Assembly (NCBI GenBank): GCA_045660325.1
Contig: JAZRDO010000005.1
Coordinates: 62,001 to 126,000 of the forward strand
Length of the DNA stretch: 64,000 nt
DNA from: SVTX01 sp045660325
Lineage (GTDB): Bacteria > Bacillota > Clostridia > Oscillospirales > CAG-272
Direction of reading: 5' to 3'
Part shown: in pieces, positions 17,317 to 26,751 of the stretch
How positions within the stretch are numbered: position 1 is the stretch's first letter
Layout of the letters: every line of letters starts with the position of its first letter
Notes under the pieces: model-generated
What the model was told of the DNA's origin: nothing
Databases searched by the model: none
The model's input: the letters and a program-made list of their open reading frames with translations, nothing else
Made by a program: the position numbers and the translations under genes

Positions 17317-18756
17317 ATGGATATTCCGATTATAATTCTTTCATCAATTTCCCTCATTGTTTCCGCAAGCTCCCTTATTGCGGTTCTCACACTTCTTAAG
17401 AGAGGTAATAACAACGGCGCTCAAAATAACGAAGCTCAATTGAACAATCTTAAGACCGATATGTTCAACGAATTTTCTCGAAACAGAACCGAGGATGCGG
17501 CAAGAGCAAAGGCACAGCGCGACGAGCTTTCTCAAAAGCTGTCCGAAATGCAGGAAAAGTTAAATAATATTACCGAACGAAATAATCAGAATATGCAAAA
17601 TATTTCGTTTGAGATCAACCGCCAGCTTTTAAAAATAAACGAGGAATTGGCTAAAAATAAGCAGGAAAATACCGAGAGTATTGCAAAGCTTATTACCGAA
17701 ATTACCCGTCAGCTTTCCGAGATCAGCGAAAAGAATACTCAAAACTCACTTGCTCAAAGTCAGAAAATAGACGAATCCCTTGAAAAGATCCGTGTTTCCA
17801 ACGAGCAAAAGCTTGACGAAATGAGAAACGTTGTAGATGAAAAGCTTACGAACACTCTTACTCAGCGACTTGATTCTTCCTTCAAGACGGTTTCCGAGCA
17901 GCTTACAAATCTCTATACCGCGCTTGGTGAGATGAAAGAAATGTCGGGCGGAATCACTGAGCACGTTTCTACTCTTAACAAGGTGCTCACCAACGTTAAG
18001 GCAAGAGGTACTTGGGCTGAAATCCAGCTTAAGGGAATTCTTGACCAGACTATTCCCGTTGGTATGTATGTCGAAAACTATGCACCCAGTGCAAGATCAA
18101 AGGATAGAGTTGAATTCGCAATCAAGATCCCCTCGGGAGAAAACAACAGCGAAATTACATACCTTCCCATTGACTCCAAGTTCCCCATGGAGGACTACGT
18201 TCGTCTTTGCGACGCTACCGAAAAGGCGGACAAGGAGCTTGTTGATAAAGCGCGCGCCGACCTTGAGGCAAGAGTTCTTTCGGAAGCAAAGGATATTTCC
18301 AAGTACATTAATCCCCCGAAGACAACACCGTTTGCAATTATGTATCTTGCTACCGAGGGACTTTACGCTGAGATTGTCTCCTCGCCTAACGGTATTGTTG
18401 AGAAGCTTCAGACAAAGTATAACATTATGATCGCAGGTCCTACAACCATCACGGCTCTTCTCAATTCCCTTTCAATGGGCTTTAAGATTGCCGCAATCAA
18501 TGAAAAATCCAACGAGATCAAGGACGTTCTCGCAGCAGTTAAGGCTCAGTACGAAAAATTTGGCGGAGTTTTGGCGCGCGCAAAGAAAAAGATCGACGAA
18601 GCCGGCAGTACTATCGGAGAGGCTCAACACAGAAGTAATATCATTCAGAAAAAGCTTAAATCCATTGATGCAATTGAGCTCAACGAATCAGACGGATACC
18701 TTGACATCACAACCGAAAATATGCTTCTTGAGGAATCGTATTCCGACGATGACTAA
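17317..18756 (+). CDS. rmuC: DNA recombination protein RmuC family
   Basis: The product is 479 residues. One N-terminal membrane segment (residues 3-27) is followed by a long Gln/Asn/Lys-rich coiled coil to about residue 210. The conserved RmuC catalytic-like domain begins near GTWAEIQLKGILDQ and includes YLPIDSKFPMEDY and the later LMAGPTT-like block (IMIAGPTTITALLNSL). RmuC is proposed to be a nuclease-fold protein that limits DNA inversions. The coiled coil is in the family range. It is a single-gene unit. Confidence 0.88.
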   Translation: MDIPIIILSSISLIVSASSLIAVLTLLKRGNNNGAQNNEAQLNNLKTDMFNEFSRNRTEDAARAKAQRDELSQKLSEMQEKLNNITERNNQNMQNISFEINRQLLKINEELAKNKQENTESIAKLITEITRQLSEISEKNTQNSLAQSQKIDESLEKIRVSNEQKLDEMRNVVDEKLTNTLTQRLDSSFKTVSEQLTNLYTALGEMKEMSGGITEHVSTLNKVLTNVKARGTWAEIQLKGILDQTIPVGMYVENYAPSARSKDRVEFAIKIPSGENNSEITYLPIDSKFPMEDYVRLCDATEKADKELVDKARADLEARVLSEAKDISKYINPPKTTPFAIMYLATEGLYAEIVSSPNGIVEKLQTKYNIMIAGPTTITALLNSLSMGFKIAAINEKSNEIKDVLAAVKAQYEKFGGVLARAKKKIDEAGSTIGEAQHRSNIIQKKLKSIDAIELNESDGYLDITTENMLLEESYSDDD

Positions 18757-18758
18757 AC

Positions 18759-18785
18759 AAAAAGGGTGCAAATGCACCCTTTTTT
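18759..18785. terminator. Bidirectional terminator between rmuC and the DUF815 gene
   Basis: A perfect stem AAAAAGGGTGCA/TGCACCCTTTTT with a 2-base gap in the loop region lies between convergent genes. Confidence 0.9.
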
Positions 18786-19959
18786 ATTTCCTTGTTCCGA
18801 GCATATCAATATATTGCTTTGCAGTTCGCGGATTTCTTCCGCCGCCGCGAAGCGCAAACGCCTCGCCGCCCGTTATAAGCTCATCATAAGGCATATCAAT
18901 GCCAACCTTTGCCGCAAGCTCGCTGACGATCCTTGCATACAGCGCGCGATCGCATTTAAGATACGTAATCGTAATACCGAAGCGCGCAGACAACGATGTC
19001 GCTTCCTCAAGTGCGTCAGCAACGTTTACGGAGTCCTGTCTCGCCGACGCGGATTCCTTTATCATATGTCTATGGTTTGAGGTCGCATAAATAAGGATAT
19101 TATGACCTCTGCCGCAAACGCCGCCCTCAAGAGTAGCCTTAAGCGCTGAAAAATTGTTATCATCACTTGAAAACGTCAGATCATCAATAAAGAAAATGAA
19201 TTTAAGGGGATTAGTCGCCAGCTCCTCAATAACCTGAGGAATAAATTCAAGCTGATTCTTTTTGAATTCAATAAGACGAAGACCCTTATCATAAAGACTG
19301 TTTACAAGAGCCTTGACAGTTGAGCTTTTGCCCGTTCCCGCATCTCCGTAAAGAAGCACATTATTGGCATTTCTGTTATTTAACAGAGCCATTGTGTTAT
19401 CGAGAACTATTCCTCTTTCTCTTTCGTAACCTATAAGATCGTCAAGAGATATTTTGTCGGGATTCTTTATAGGTACGATTTTGCCCTCATCATTAATAAT
19501 AAACATTTTGTGCTTCGCGTAAATACCGAAGCCCTTGGTGTTTATCTTATTCATTCTATCGGCATAAAGCTTCTTGAAATCATATTTGAAAACGTTCCAA
19601 TGAGGTAAATTGATGCTCTTAACATTCTCACGTATAAGCGCGCCGTCAAACAAAGAAAGCTCCGTAATTATATCAAGCTCTCTTTCAAGCATATCCTCGA
19701 AAAGCTTGTTTTCGCCCTCTCCGGAAAGCTTATATTTAATATACATATTCTCATCGTCGAGCACCGCATCAAGAATATAGTCCGAAAAAGACGTAGTGTG
19801 AGAAAAAAGTCGGTAAACAAAATCCGAATATTTTAAAATGATCTCACTCTCGCTCATTTCTTCATAATCAAGCAATTTTTGAATAGAAGAGATGACATCA
19901 TCCTTCAGTAAATTTCTGAAAATCACAAGACTCTGAAGCTTATTTTTAAGTGTATTCAT
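18784..19959 (-). CDS. DUF815 family AAA-type ATPase
   Basis: The product is 391 residues. A helical N-terminal half is followed by an ATPase core with Walker A GDAGTGKSS and Walker B-like IFFIDDLTF, then YATSNHRH (sensor-1-like) and SLSARFGITITY. This matches the DUF815 family of bacterial AAA proteins, whose client is unknown. I start at MNTLKNKLQS because GAGGTG lies before it; the frame is open 12 codons further upstream without a ribosome site. It is a single-gene unit. Confidence 0.85.
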   Translation of the reverse strand: MNTLKNKLQSLVIFRNLLKDDVISSIQKLLDYEEMSESEIILKYSDFVYRLFSHTTSFSDYILDAVLDDENMYIKYKLSGEGENKLFEDMLERELDIITELSLFDGALIRENVKSINLPHWNVFKYDFKKLYADRMNKINTKGFGIYAKHKMFIINDEGKIVPIKNPDKISLDDLIGYERERGIVLDNTMALLNNRNANNVLLYGDAGTGKSSTVKALVNSLYDKGLRLIEFKKNQLEFIPQVIEELATNPLKFIFFIDDLTFSSDDNNFSALKATLEGGVCGRGHNILIYATSNHRHMIKESASARQDSVNVADALEEATSLSARFGITITYLKCDRALYARIVSELAAKVGIDMPYDELITGGEAFALRGGGRNPRTAKQYIDMLGTRK

Positions 19960-19994
19960 AAGCTTACACCTCGCATATTTGTCATTATATTGCA

Positions 19995-20023
19995 ATTATA
20001 TACTTTTTGCGAGAAAATTTCAA
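19995..20023 (-). promoter_or_regulatory. Promoter of the DUF815 ATPase gene
   Basis: TTGAAA and TATAAT on the minus strand with a 17-base spacer about 35 bases upstream. Confidence 0.75.
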
Positions 20024-20106
20024 GTGCTATTTTAAATTTTATAAACGATTGTTATGAACAAAGTATAATTAATTGTTATTTTTAACACAAATTTATGATT
20101 TTCTTA

Positions 20107-20135
20107 TTGACAAATAAACGATATGGGTGTATAAT
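20107..20135 (+). promoter_or_regulatory. Promoter of the leucine operon leader
   Basis: Perfect TTGACA and TATAAT with a 17-base spacer; transcription would start near 20142, at the 5' end of the T-box leader. Confidence 0.87.
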
Positions 20136-20141
20136 ATTTAC

Positions 20142-20380
20142 ATATTTTATTCGGCTATGACGGGGCAAAAGATTACGTAAAGACACACAGAGAATTGACG
20201 GACGGTGCGAGTCAACTGTTTTTGGTAATTATAACTCTCCCCTGAGCTTCGGAGTGAACGGAAACAATTAGCTTCGACGGGATTCTCCCGTTACAGAGAC
20301 CCCGAGTGGATTTGATCAATGGGAGTGGTACCGCGGAAGCACGCTTTCGTCTCCATATATGGAGATGAGGGCTTTTTTTA
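20142..20380 (+). promoter_or_regulatory. T-box leader of the leu operon (probable Leu specifier)
   Basis: The leader contains the T-box sequence GAGTGGTACCGCGG (20323-20336), whose bulge pairs with the tRNA acceptor end, and an upstream stem I region with the GGTGCGAG element. A terminator stem (GCTTTCGTCTCC with GGAGATGAGGGC) ends in a run of seven Ts just before leuA. A CTC triplet at 20235-20237 in the expected specifier area would match tRNA-Leu, in keeping with the downstream genes; the exact specifier loop is inferred. Uncharged tRNA-Leu would favour the antiterminator and switch on leuACDB. Confidence 0.92.
20343..20379 (+). terminator. T-box attenuator terminator
   Basis: A 12-base-pair stem with G-U pairs is followed by TTTTTTT; it is mutually exclusive with the antiterminator that includes the T-box sequence. 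Confidence 0.88.
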
Positions 20381-20417
20381 TTTCCTGATCATCCAATTTC
20401 AATTTGTGAGGTGCAAT

Positions 20418-22097
20418 ATGAAGAATTTTGATAAGTACACCCGACAGTTTTTCCCCGCCCCCAAGACGGAGATGAAATGGACACAAAAAAATTATATAGA
20501 TAAAGCCCCCGCGTGGTGTTCAGTTGACCTACGCGACGGCAACCAGTCGCTTATTGTTCCTATGAGCCTTGAAGAAAAGCTTGAATTTTTCAAGCTTCTC
20601 ATTGAAATCGGCTTTAAAGAGATCGAGGTCGGCTTTCCTGCGGCATCCGAGACGGAATACGCGTTCCTTCGCACGATCATTGAAAAAGATATGATCCCCG
20701 ACGACGTAACGATTCAGGTCCTCACACAGAGCCGAGAGCATATTATAAAAAAGACCTTTGAAGCGCTTGACGGCTGTGAAAATGCAATCGTTCATCTTTA
20801 CAACTCTACCTCCTATGCACAGAGAACTCAGGTTTTCCGAAAGAGCAAGGAAGAAATCATCAAGATCGCACTTGAAGGCGCAGAGCTGTTTGACAAAATA
20901 GCAAAAGAGAGTGGTGTGAGCTACACTTACGAATACTCTCCCGAATCCTTTACAGGTACTGAGCCCGAATTTGCGCTTGAAATTTGCAATGCCGTGCTTG
21001 ACGTATGGAAGCCCACACCCGACAAGAAGGTTATTATAAATCTCCCCGTAACCGTTGAACTTTCAATGCCGCACGTATATGCAAATCAGGTTGAATACAT
21101 GTGCGATAATCTCAAATACAGGGATAGCGTTATCGTTTCCCTGCATCCTCATAATGACCGCGGCTGCGCGGTATCGGATGCCGAGCTTGGACTCCTTGCA
21201 GGCGCTGACCGAATCGAAGGCACGCTCTTCGGCAACGGCGAAAGAACGGGTAACGTAGACATTCTCACGCTCGCTATGAATATGTACTCTCAGGGTGTTG
21301 ATCCCGAACTTGATTTTTCAAATATCCCCCGTATCACTGCTCTTTACGAGAAGGTAACGAGAATGGATGTTTACGCGCGTCAGCCGTATTCGGGTAAACT
21401 TGTATTTGCCGCTTTCTCAGGCTCTCATCAGGATGCTATCGCAAAGGGTATGAATTGGAGAGAAGAGACCGCCGATCCTCATTGGACGGTTCCCTATCTT
21501 CCTATCGACCCCACCGACGTCGGTAGAGTATATGAAACTGACGTTATCCGCATCAACTCCCAGTCGGGCAAGGGTGGTATTGCATATATTCTTGAGCATA
21601 ACTACGGCTATATTATACCTCAGAAGATGCGCGAGGACGTAGGCTACACAATCAAAGATATTTCCGACAATGCTCACGCCGAGCTTCCTCCCGAGGACGT
21701 TCGCGAGGCATTCCGCGAAAACTACATCAATATCGAGTCTCCGATTAAGCTTCTCGACTGCCATTTCAACCGCGCAGACGAGATCACTGCTTACGTTACG
21801 CTTGAGATTGACGGTCAAAAGGACGTGCTTCACGGCACGGGTAACGGCCGACTTGATGCAGTTAACAATGCTATTAAATCTATTCTTGATTTCAATTATT
21901 CAGACCTTACCTACACCGAGCACGCCCTCACAAGCGGATCCACCTCAAAGGCGGTTACCTACGTCAGCATAACGAATGCCGACGGAAAGATCATCTTTGG
22001 CGTAGGCGAGCACGACGACATTATTCAGTCCTCGATAAGCGCGCTTATCTCTGCAGTTAACAAGGCAATTATCTACAATCAGCAAAAGGAGAACTAA
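20418..22097 (+). CDS. leuA: 2-isopropylmalate synthase (long LeuA2 type)
   Basis: The product is 559 residues and condenses acetyl-CoA with 2-ketoisovalerate, the first committed step to leucine. The DRE-TIM-barrel signature WCSVDLRDGNQSL lies near residue 40, and the LHPHNDRGCAVSDAELG metal-binding motif follows. The C-terminal region is the LeuA regulatory domain that binds leucine for feedback control. The W-C-S-V-D-L-R-D-G-N-Q start marks the longer fungal-like subgroup. I start at MKNFDKY, preceded by GAGGTG; the longer open frame would begin inside the T-box. The first gene of leuACDB. Confidence 0.95.
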   Translation: MKNFDKYTRQFFPAPKTEMKWTQKNYIDKAPAWCSVDLRDGNQSLIVPMSLEEKLEFFKLLIEIGFKEIEVGFPAASETEYAFLRTIIEKDMIPDDVTIQVLTQSREHIIKKTFEALDGCENAIVHLYNSTSYAQRTQVFRKSKEEIIKIALEGAELFDKIAKESGVSYTYEYSPESFTGTEPEFALEICNAVLDVWKPTPDKKVIINLPVTVELSMPHVYANQVEYMCDNLKYRDSVIVSLHPHNDRGCAVSDAELGLLAGADRIEGTLFGNGERTGNVDILTLAMNMYSQGVDPELDFSNIPRITALYEKVTRMDVYARQPYSGKLVFAAFSGSHQDAIAKGMNWREETADPHWTVPYLPIDPTDVGRVYETDVIRINSQSGKGGIAYILEHNYGYIIPQKMREDVGYTIKDISDNAHAELPPEDVREAFRENYINIESPIKLLDCHFNRADEITAYVTLEIDGQKDVLHGTGNGRLDAVNNAIKSILDFNYSDLTYTEHALTSGSTSKAVTYVSITNADGKIIFGVGEHDDIIQSSISALISAVNKAIIYNQQKEN

Positions 22098-22099
22098 TT

Positions 22100-23359
22100 A
22101 TGGGAATGACAATGACTCAAAAGATTTTGGCATCTCACGCAGGTCTTGAAAAGGTCTCTGCGGGTCAGCTTATTGAGGCTAAGCTTGATATGGTGCTTGG
22201 CAACGATATCACCTCTCCCGTAGCAATCAACGAATTTAAAAAGTTCGGCTTTAACGAGGTTTTTGATAAAAATAAAATTTCGCTTGTAATGGACCACTTC
22301 GTGCCCAACAAGGATATTAAAGCGGCTGAACAGACAAAGCAGTGCCGCGCATTTGCAAAAACGTTTGGAATTAAGAACTATTTCGACGTGGGAGATATGG
22401 GTATCGAGCACGCGCTTCTCCCCGAAAAGGGACTCGTTGGCCCCGGCGACGTTATCATCGGAGCTGACTCCCACACCTGTACGTACGGTGCGCTCGGAGC
22501 ATTCTCGACGGGCGTAGGCTCTACGGATATGGCGGCTGGTATGGCGACAGGTAAGGCTTGGTTCAAGGTCCCTTCCGCTATCAAGTTCAATCTTACGGGC
22601 GCGTTAAAATCCAATTGCTCGGGCAAGGACGTTATCCTTTATATTATCGGCAAGATCGGTGTTGACGGTGCGCTTTATAAGTCTATGGAATTTACAGGCG
22701 AAGGCCTTAAATCTCTTTCTATGGACGATAGACTTTGTATGGCTAATATGGCAATTGAAGCGGGCGCAAAGAACGGCATATTTGACGTTGACGATATAAC
22801 GATCAAGTATTATGAGGAAAGAATGACTCATCCTTATACAGTTTATTCCGCGGATGATGATGCCGAATACGATAGCGTTATTGATATCGACCTCTCAAAT
22901 ATAGTTCCCACAGTTGCCTGCCCGCACCTTCCCGAAAACACCAAGAATGCGTGCGAATTATCTGACATAAAGATCGATCAGTGTGTAATCGGCTCTTGTA
23001 CAAACGGCAGGCTCTCCGATATGGAGATCGCGGCAAAGATACTTGAAGGAAAGCACGTTGCCGACGGAGTTCGTTGCATTATCATTCCCGCGACACAGTC
23101 AATTTATCTCGAATGTATCAAGCGCGGTTATATTGAAACGTTTATAAATGCAGGCTGCGTTGTTTCCACTCCCACCTGCGGTCCCTGTCTTGGCGGTTAT
23201 ATGGGAATACTTGCCGCAGATGAGGTTGCAATTGCAACAACAAATAGAAATTTTGTAGGCCGTATGGGACATATCACATCTAAGATCTACCTGTCTAGCC
23301 CTGCTACTGCGGCGGCTTCTGCAATTGCGGGCTACATTACTTGCCCCGAAGAAAACTAA
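22100..23359 (+). CDS. leuC: 3-isopropylmalate dehydratase, large subunit
   Basis: The product is a 419-residue aconitase-family subunit that carries the 4Fe-4S cluster and, with LeuD, isomerises 2- to 3-isopropylmalate. Cluster ligands are visible in GSCTNGR and in TCGPCLGG, and the ADSHTCTYGALGAFSTGVGSTD block is present. The size fits the shorter, archaeal-type LeuC rather than the 465-residue enterobacterial form. AAGGAG precedes the ATG, two bases after leuA. Confidence 0.95.
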   Translation: MGMTMTQKILASHAGLEKVSAGQLIEAKLDMVLGNDITSPVAINEFKKFGFNEVFDKNKISLVMDHFVPNKDIKAAEQTKQCRAFAKTFGIKNYFDVGDMGIEHALLPEKGLVGPGDVIIGADSHTCTYGALGAFSTGVGSTDMAAGMATGKAWFKVPSAIKFNLTGALKSNCSGKDVILYIIGKIGVDGALYKSMEFTGEGLKSLSMDDRLCMANMAIEAGAKNGIFDVDDITIKYYEERMTHPYTVYSADDDAEYDSVIDIDLSNIVPTVACPHLPENTKNACELSDIKIDQCVIGSCTNGRLSDMEIAAKILEGKHVADGVRCIIIPATQSIYLECIKRGYIETFINAGCVVSTPTCGPCLGGYMGILAADEVAIATTNRNFVGRMGHITSKIYLSSPATAAASAIAGYITCPEEN

Positions 23360-23371
23360 GGAGGTATCAAA

Positions 23372-23854
23372 ATGAAAGCATACGGAAAAGTTCATAAATA
23401 CGGCGACAATATTGATACCGACGTAATTATCCCCGCGCGTTATCTTAATACTTCAAATCATAGTGAGCTTGCCTCTCACTGTATGGAGGACATTGACGCT
23501 GAATTCAAGAACAAGGTTGCAGGCGGCGACATTATGGTCGGCGGCGCGAACTTCGGATGTGGCTCATCCCGTGAGCACGCACCTATCGCTATCAAGGCCT
23601 CAGGCATCTCAATCGTAATCGCTGAAACCTTTGCAAGAATTTTCTATAGAAACGCGATCAATATTGGTCTTCCCATTCTTGAATGCCCCGAGGCATCCCG
23701 AAAAATTGAAGCGGGCGACGTAGTTGAAGTCGATTTTGACACAGGTATTATTACAAATCACACAAAGGGCGAAACCTACGTAGGAACACCCTTCCCTCCG
23801 TTCATTCAAAATATTATTACAAAGGGCGGCCTTCTCGCCTCAATAGAAAAGTGA
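23372..23854 (+). CDS. leuD: 3-isopropylmalate dehydratase, small subunit
   Basis: The product is 160 residues, the swivelling aconitase-fold subunit that partners LeuC. The N-terminal YGDNIDTDVIIPARYL and the active-site loop GANFGCGSSREHAPIA are clear. The short length matches the archaeal-type LeuD that pairs with a 420-residue LeuC. A very strong GGAGG precedes the start. The third gene of the operon. Confidence 0.95.
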   Translation: MKAYGKVHKYGDNIDTDVIIPARYLNTSNHSELASHCMEDIDAEFKNKVAGGDIMVGGANFGCGSSREHAPIAIKASGISIVIAETFARIFYRNAINIGLPILECPEASRKIEAGDVVEVDFDTGIITNHTKGETYVGTPFPPFIQNIITKGGLLASIEK

Positions 23855-23864
23855 GGACTCAGCT

Positions 23865-24935
23865 ATGATAAAGAATATAACAGTTCTCGCCGGCGACGGA
23901 ATCGGCCCTGAGATAGTAAGAGAAGCAATCAAGGTGCTTGATAAGATTGCCGAGAAATACGGACACACCTTTAATTACACTCCCGTTGATATCGGCGGTT
24001 GCTCTATTGACAAATACGGCGTACCGATCACCGACGAGGGTATGGCAAAATGTAAAGAGGCAGACAGTGTTCTTCTCGGTGCGGTCGGCGGTCCTAAGTG
24101 GGACTCCTGCCCCCCTGCGATCCGTCCTGAAAAGGCGCTCCTCGCGGTAAGAAAGGAGCTTGGTCTCTTTGCTAATCTCCGTCCGACGAAGCTTTTCCCC
24201 CAGCTTGCTGATGCATCTCCTTTAAAGCCTTCTATAGTTGGTAACGGAATCGACCTTTTGATCGTTCGTGAGCTTACGGGCGGTGTTTACTTTGGCAAGC
24301 GCACAACAGAAGAGGTCAACGGCGAGCTTGTAGCAACTGACTATATGCCATACTCCGAGCACGAGATCGAAAGAATCGGCAGAGTTGCATTTGAGACCGC
24401 TATGAAGAGAAATAAAAAGCTCGCATCGGTTGACAAAGCAAACGTGCTTGATACGTCCCGTCTTTGGAGAAAAACAATGCACCGACTTGCAGAAGAATAT
24501 CCCGAGGTTGAATATAGCGATATTCTCGTTGATAATACAGCAATGCAGCTTATTAAAAATCCCACACAGTTCGACGTGCTTGTAACCGAGAATATGTTTG
24601 GCGACATCCTTTCCGACGAAGCGTCTATGCTTACAGGCTCGATCGGTATGATGCCATCCGCTTCCCTTTCTTCAACTACTCTCGGTATGTATGAGCCTAT
24701 TCACGGCTCAGCTCCCGATATTGCAGGTATGGATATCGCAAACCCCATAGGCACAATTCTTTCGGTTGCCATGATGCTCCGTTATTCATTTGATATGATA
24801 ACCGAAGCCGACAATATCGAAGATGCAGTAAACAAGGTGCTTGATATGGGCTACCGTACGGGCGATATTATGTCCGACGGATGCACAAGACTTTCCTGCT
24901 CACAAATGGGCGACGTTATAGTCAAAAATATATAA
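23865..24935 (+). CDS. leuB: 3-isopropylmalate dehydrogenase
   Basis: The product is 356 residues and oxidatively decarboxylates 3-isopropylmalate with NAD. The family motifs LAGDGIGPEIV (residues 7-17), LLIVRELTGGVYFGKR, and MFGDILSDEASMLTGSIGMMPSASL are visible, followed by the EPIHGSAPDIAGMDIANPIG NAD-binding block. The last gene of leuACDB, closed by a strong terminator. Confidence 0.96.
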   Translation: MIKNITVLAGDGIGPEIVREAIKVLDKIAEKYGHTFNYTPVDIGGCSIDKYGVPITDEGMAKCKEADSVLLGAVGGPKWDSCPPAIRPEKALLAVRKELGLFANLRPTKLFPQLADASPLKPSIVGNGIDLLIVRELTGGVYFGKRTTEEVNGELVATDYMPYSEHEIERIGRVAFETAMKRNKKLASVDKANVLDTSRLWRKTMHRLAEEYPEVEYSDILVDNTAMQLIKNPTQFDVLVTENMFGDILSDEASMLTGSIGMMPSASLSSTTLGMYEPIHGSAPDIAGMDIANPIGTILSVAMMLRYSFDMITEADNIEDAVNKVLDMGYRTGDIMSDGCTRLSCSQMGDVIVKNI

Positions 24936-24939
24936 AAAG

Positions 24940-24967
24940 AAAAGGACGGAAATTACCGTCCTTTTTT
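24940..24967. terminator. Bidirectional terminator of the leu operon and the lipoprotein gene
   Basis: A perfect stem AAAAGGACGG/CCGTCCTTTT with a 6-base loop and T-run. Confidence 0.9.
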
Positions 24968-24968
24968 G

Positions 24969-25406
24969 TTATTCAAAATTAAGCTTAAGCACCTTTTGAG
25001 CAACCTCAGAATTAGTTGTGATCATAACTGTGCCGACACGCGCCGCCTTGACCGATGAAGCTACGGTTTTATCGCACACAAAGAAGCCGTAATACTCCTT
25101 GCATTGATCCTCCGTTGCAAATTCAATTATCTGGCAGGTGATTTTAGCGTCGTCCTTATGAGCAAGCTCTACTTGATACACTATCTTAACCTTTGGTCCA
25201 CCAAGCGCAGAAGAAACCATATTTGTAAGAGAGGTAATATAATTCAGCTCGTCCTCGGTTTCATAGACCCTTGTGACCTCAAATCCTTTTCTCTCAAGCT
25301 TCTTGACGGTCTTTTCGGTATTTATTTTCATTCCGCAGCCCGCGAATGAAAGACACATTGATAAAACCAATGCAATTGACACTATTGATATAATAATTTT
25401 TTTCAT
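24969..25406 (-). CDS. Small lipoprotein of unknown function
   Basis: The product is 145 residues. A signal peptide ends in a lipobox LSFAGC with the lipidated cysteine at C24. The mature part is an alpha/beta domain of about 120 residues (INTEKTVKKLERKGFEVTRV) without a catalytic motif that I recognise. AGGAG precedes the ATG. It is the last gene of the radical SAM, MazG-like, GNAT-methyltransferase, lipoprotein run, though its membrane location does not obviously match the other products. Confidence 0.78.
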   Translation of the reverse strand: MKKIIISIVSIALVLSMCLSFAGCGMKINTEKTVKKLERKGFEVTRVYETEDELNYITSLTNMVSSALGGPKVKIVYQVELAHKDDAKITCQIIEFATEDQCKEYYGFFVCDKTVASSVKAARVGTVMITTNSEVAQKVLKLNFE

Positions 25407-25421
25407 ATTGTTCTCCTGAAT

Positions 25422-26750
25422 TTAATTTTCGCCGACAAAAAGTAAATGATTTGTCATGCCAAGCAGCTCCGGCTTTTCGCAAATGTAAAAGTGATAGCGG
25501 AGATACTGTGCATAGTCCTCGTCGCTCATTTCGTTGATCCTTTCCGCCAAAAGTTCGCTTGCTCCGTCAGATGCCACCTCGTGTAAGATGTTTATGCCCC
25601 CGTCGGAGAGAAGCTTTCTCGCGGCACCAACCGTGTGGAACACAAATGGAAAATCTTCAAGCTTAAAGGTCTCTTTATCATAATGTCCGACAGAAAAGTA
25701 ATTCGTGTCGTATTCGAACTCCGTGAGGAATACAAAATCGTTTGAAATAAAGGCGAAAAATATCTTGCCACCATCCTTGCAGACACGCTTAGCTTCACTA
25801 ATACATTTCAGCCTATCTTCTTCATTCTGCAAATGATAAAGTGGACCGAACATAAGCACGATGTCAAAGGATTTGTCCTCATAGCGAGAGAGATCAAGAG
25901 CGTTACCTTGAACAAGATCAATCTTATCTTCGGGGGTGAGCTTCTTTTTGAAAGCGGCAATATTCGCATCCGCAAGCTCAAGAGCCGACACTTCATAACC
26001 CTTACGGGCAAAGTAAAGGCTGTATTCACCTGCACCTGCGCCGATGTCGAGTATCTTGCCGCCCTCTTTTAAGTATTTTTCTATGTAGTGAACGGTTGTC
26101 AAAAATTCAACTCGTGCGGCTTTTGAACGATTGAGCCTAACATCCTCATTAAATACCTGATATAGCTTATTTACGCGCTTTGTTTCGTCCTTTTCTTTAT
26201 AGATTTCCTCAAAAAAGTCCTTTTTGGTCTTTATCCAAAATCTCTTCAAGCTAACCTTTTCATTGGGTTCAAAAACTGTTGATTCGTATTCACCGCCATT
26301 TGCAAGTATTGTCTTCTCACTTGCAATATTTCCGTCTATACAGGTTATAAGAACCTTATTAAGTCCTATCCCCTTACAAAACGGAAGTGCCATTTTTAGC
26401 ATTTCTTTTGCATAACCACGACGCCTCTCACTCGGTCTTACGGAGTAACCGATGTGACCGCCGAATTGAGCGAGATAATCGTTAAACTCGTGTCTTACTT
26501 GAAGCATTCCTACAAGTTTATCGTCACTCTTACGAATAAATAAGAATTGCGTAGCAGGAACTAAATGAGAAGGAACCTTTTCTGGGTCTTCGTACTCCGC
26601 ACAAATTTTTATATATTCTTCGGGATTTTCAAATCTTCTGAGAGGTCCCGTTCCGTCCATTGAATCTCCCGCATCGAGAAACTCCTGTCGATATTCCGAA
26701 ATCTGATCCGAATATTCTACAGTCGGTCGGATCAAAATTAATTCGTCCAT
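25422..26750 (-). CDS. GNAT acetyltransferase fused to a SAM-dependent methyltransferase
   Basis: The product is 442 residues in two enzyme domains. Residues 1-175 are a GNAT N-acetyltransferase with the acetyl-CoA loop ERRRGYAKEML (about 108-118) and the core IGYSVRP strand. Residues 205-442 are a class I methyltransferase with motif I KILDIGAGAGEYS at 232-244 and motif IV-like SFDIVLMFGPLYHL. Substrates are unknown; the pair could modify one small molecule or peptide twice. The start is one base after the MazG-like stop, with AAAGGTGG as ribosome site inside that gene's end, so coupling is likely. The fusion is real: no stop or frame change separates the halves. Confidence 0.86.
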   Translation of the reverse strand: MDELILIRPTVEYSDQISEYRQEFLDAGDSMDGTGPLRRFENPEEYIKICAEYEDPEKVPSHLVPATQFLFIRKSDDKLVGMLQVRHEFNDYLAQFGGHIGYSVRPSERRRGYAKEMLKMALPFCKGIGLNKVLITCIDGNIASEKTILANGGEYESTVFEPNEKVSLKRFWIKTKKDFFEEIYKEKDETKRVNKLYQVFNEDVRLNRSKAARVEFLTTVHYIEKYLKEGGKILDIGAGAGEYSLYFARKGYEVSALELADANIAAFKKKLTPEDKIDLVQGNALDLSRYEDKSFDIVLMFGPLYHLQNEEDRLKCISEAKRVCKDGGKIFFAFISNDFVFLTEFEYDTNYFSVGHYDKETFKLEDFPFVFHTVGAARKLLSDGGINILHEVASDGASELLAERINEMSDEDYAQYLRYHFYICEKPELLGMTNHLLFVGEN

Positions 26751-26751
26751 A

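Noticed and set aside
20319..20417. N-terminal extension of leuA
   Set aside because: It would be encoded by the T-box antiterminator and terminator; the real start follows GAGGTG downstream of the attenuator.
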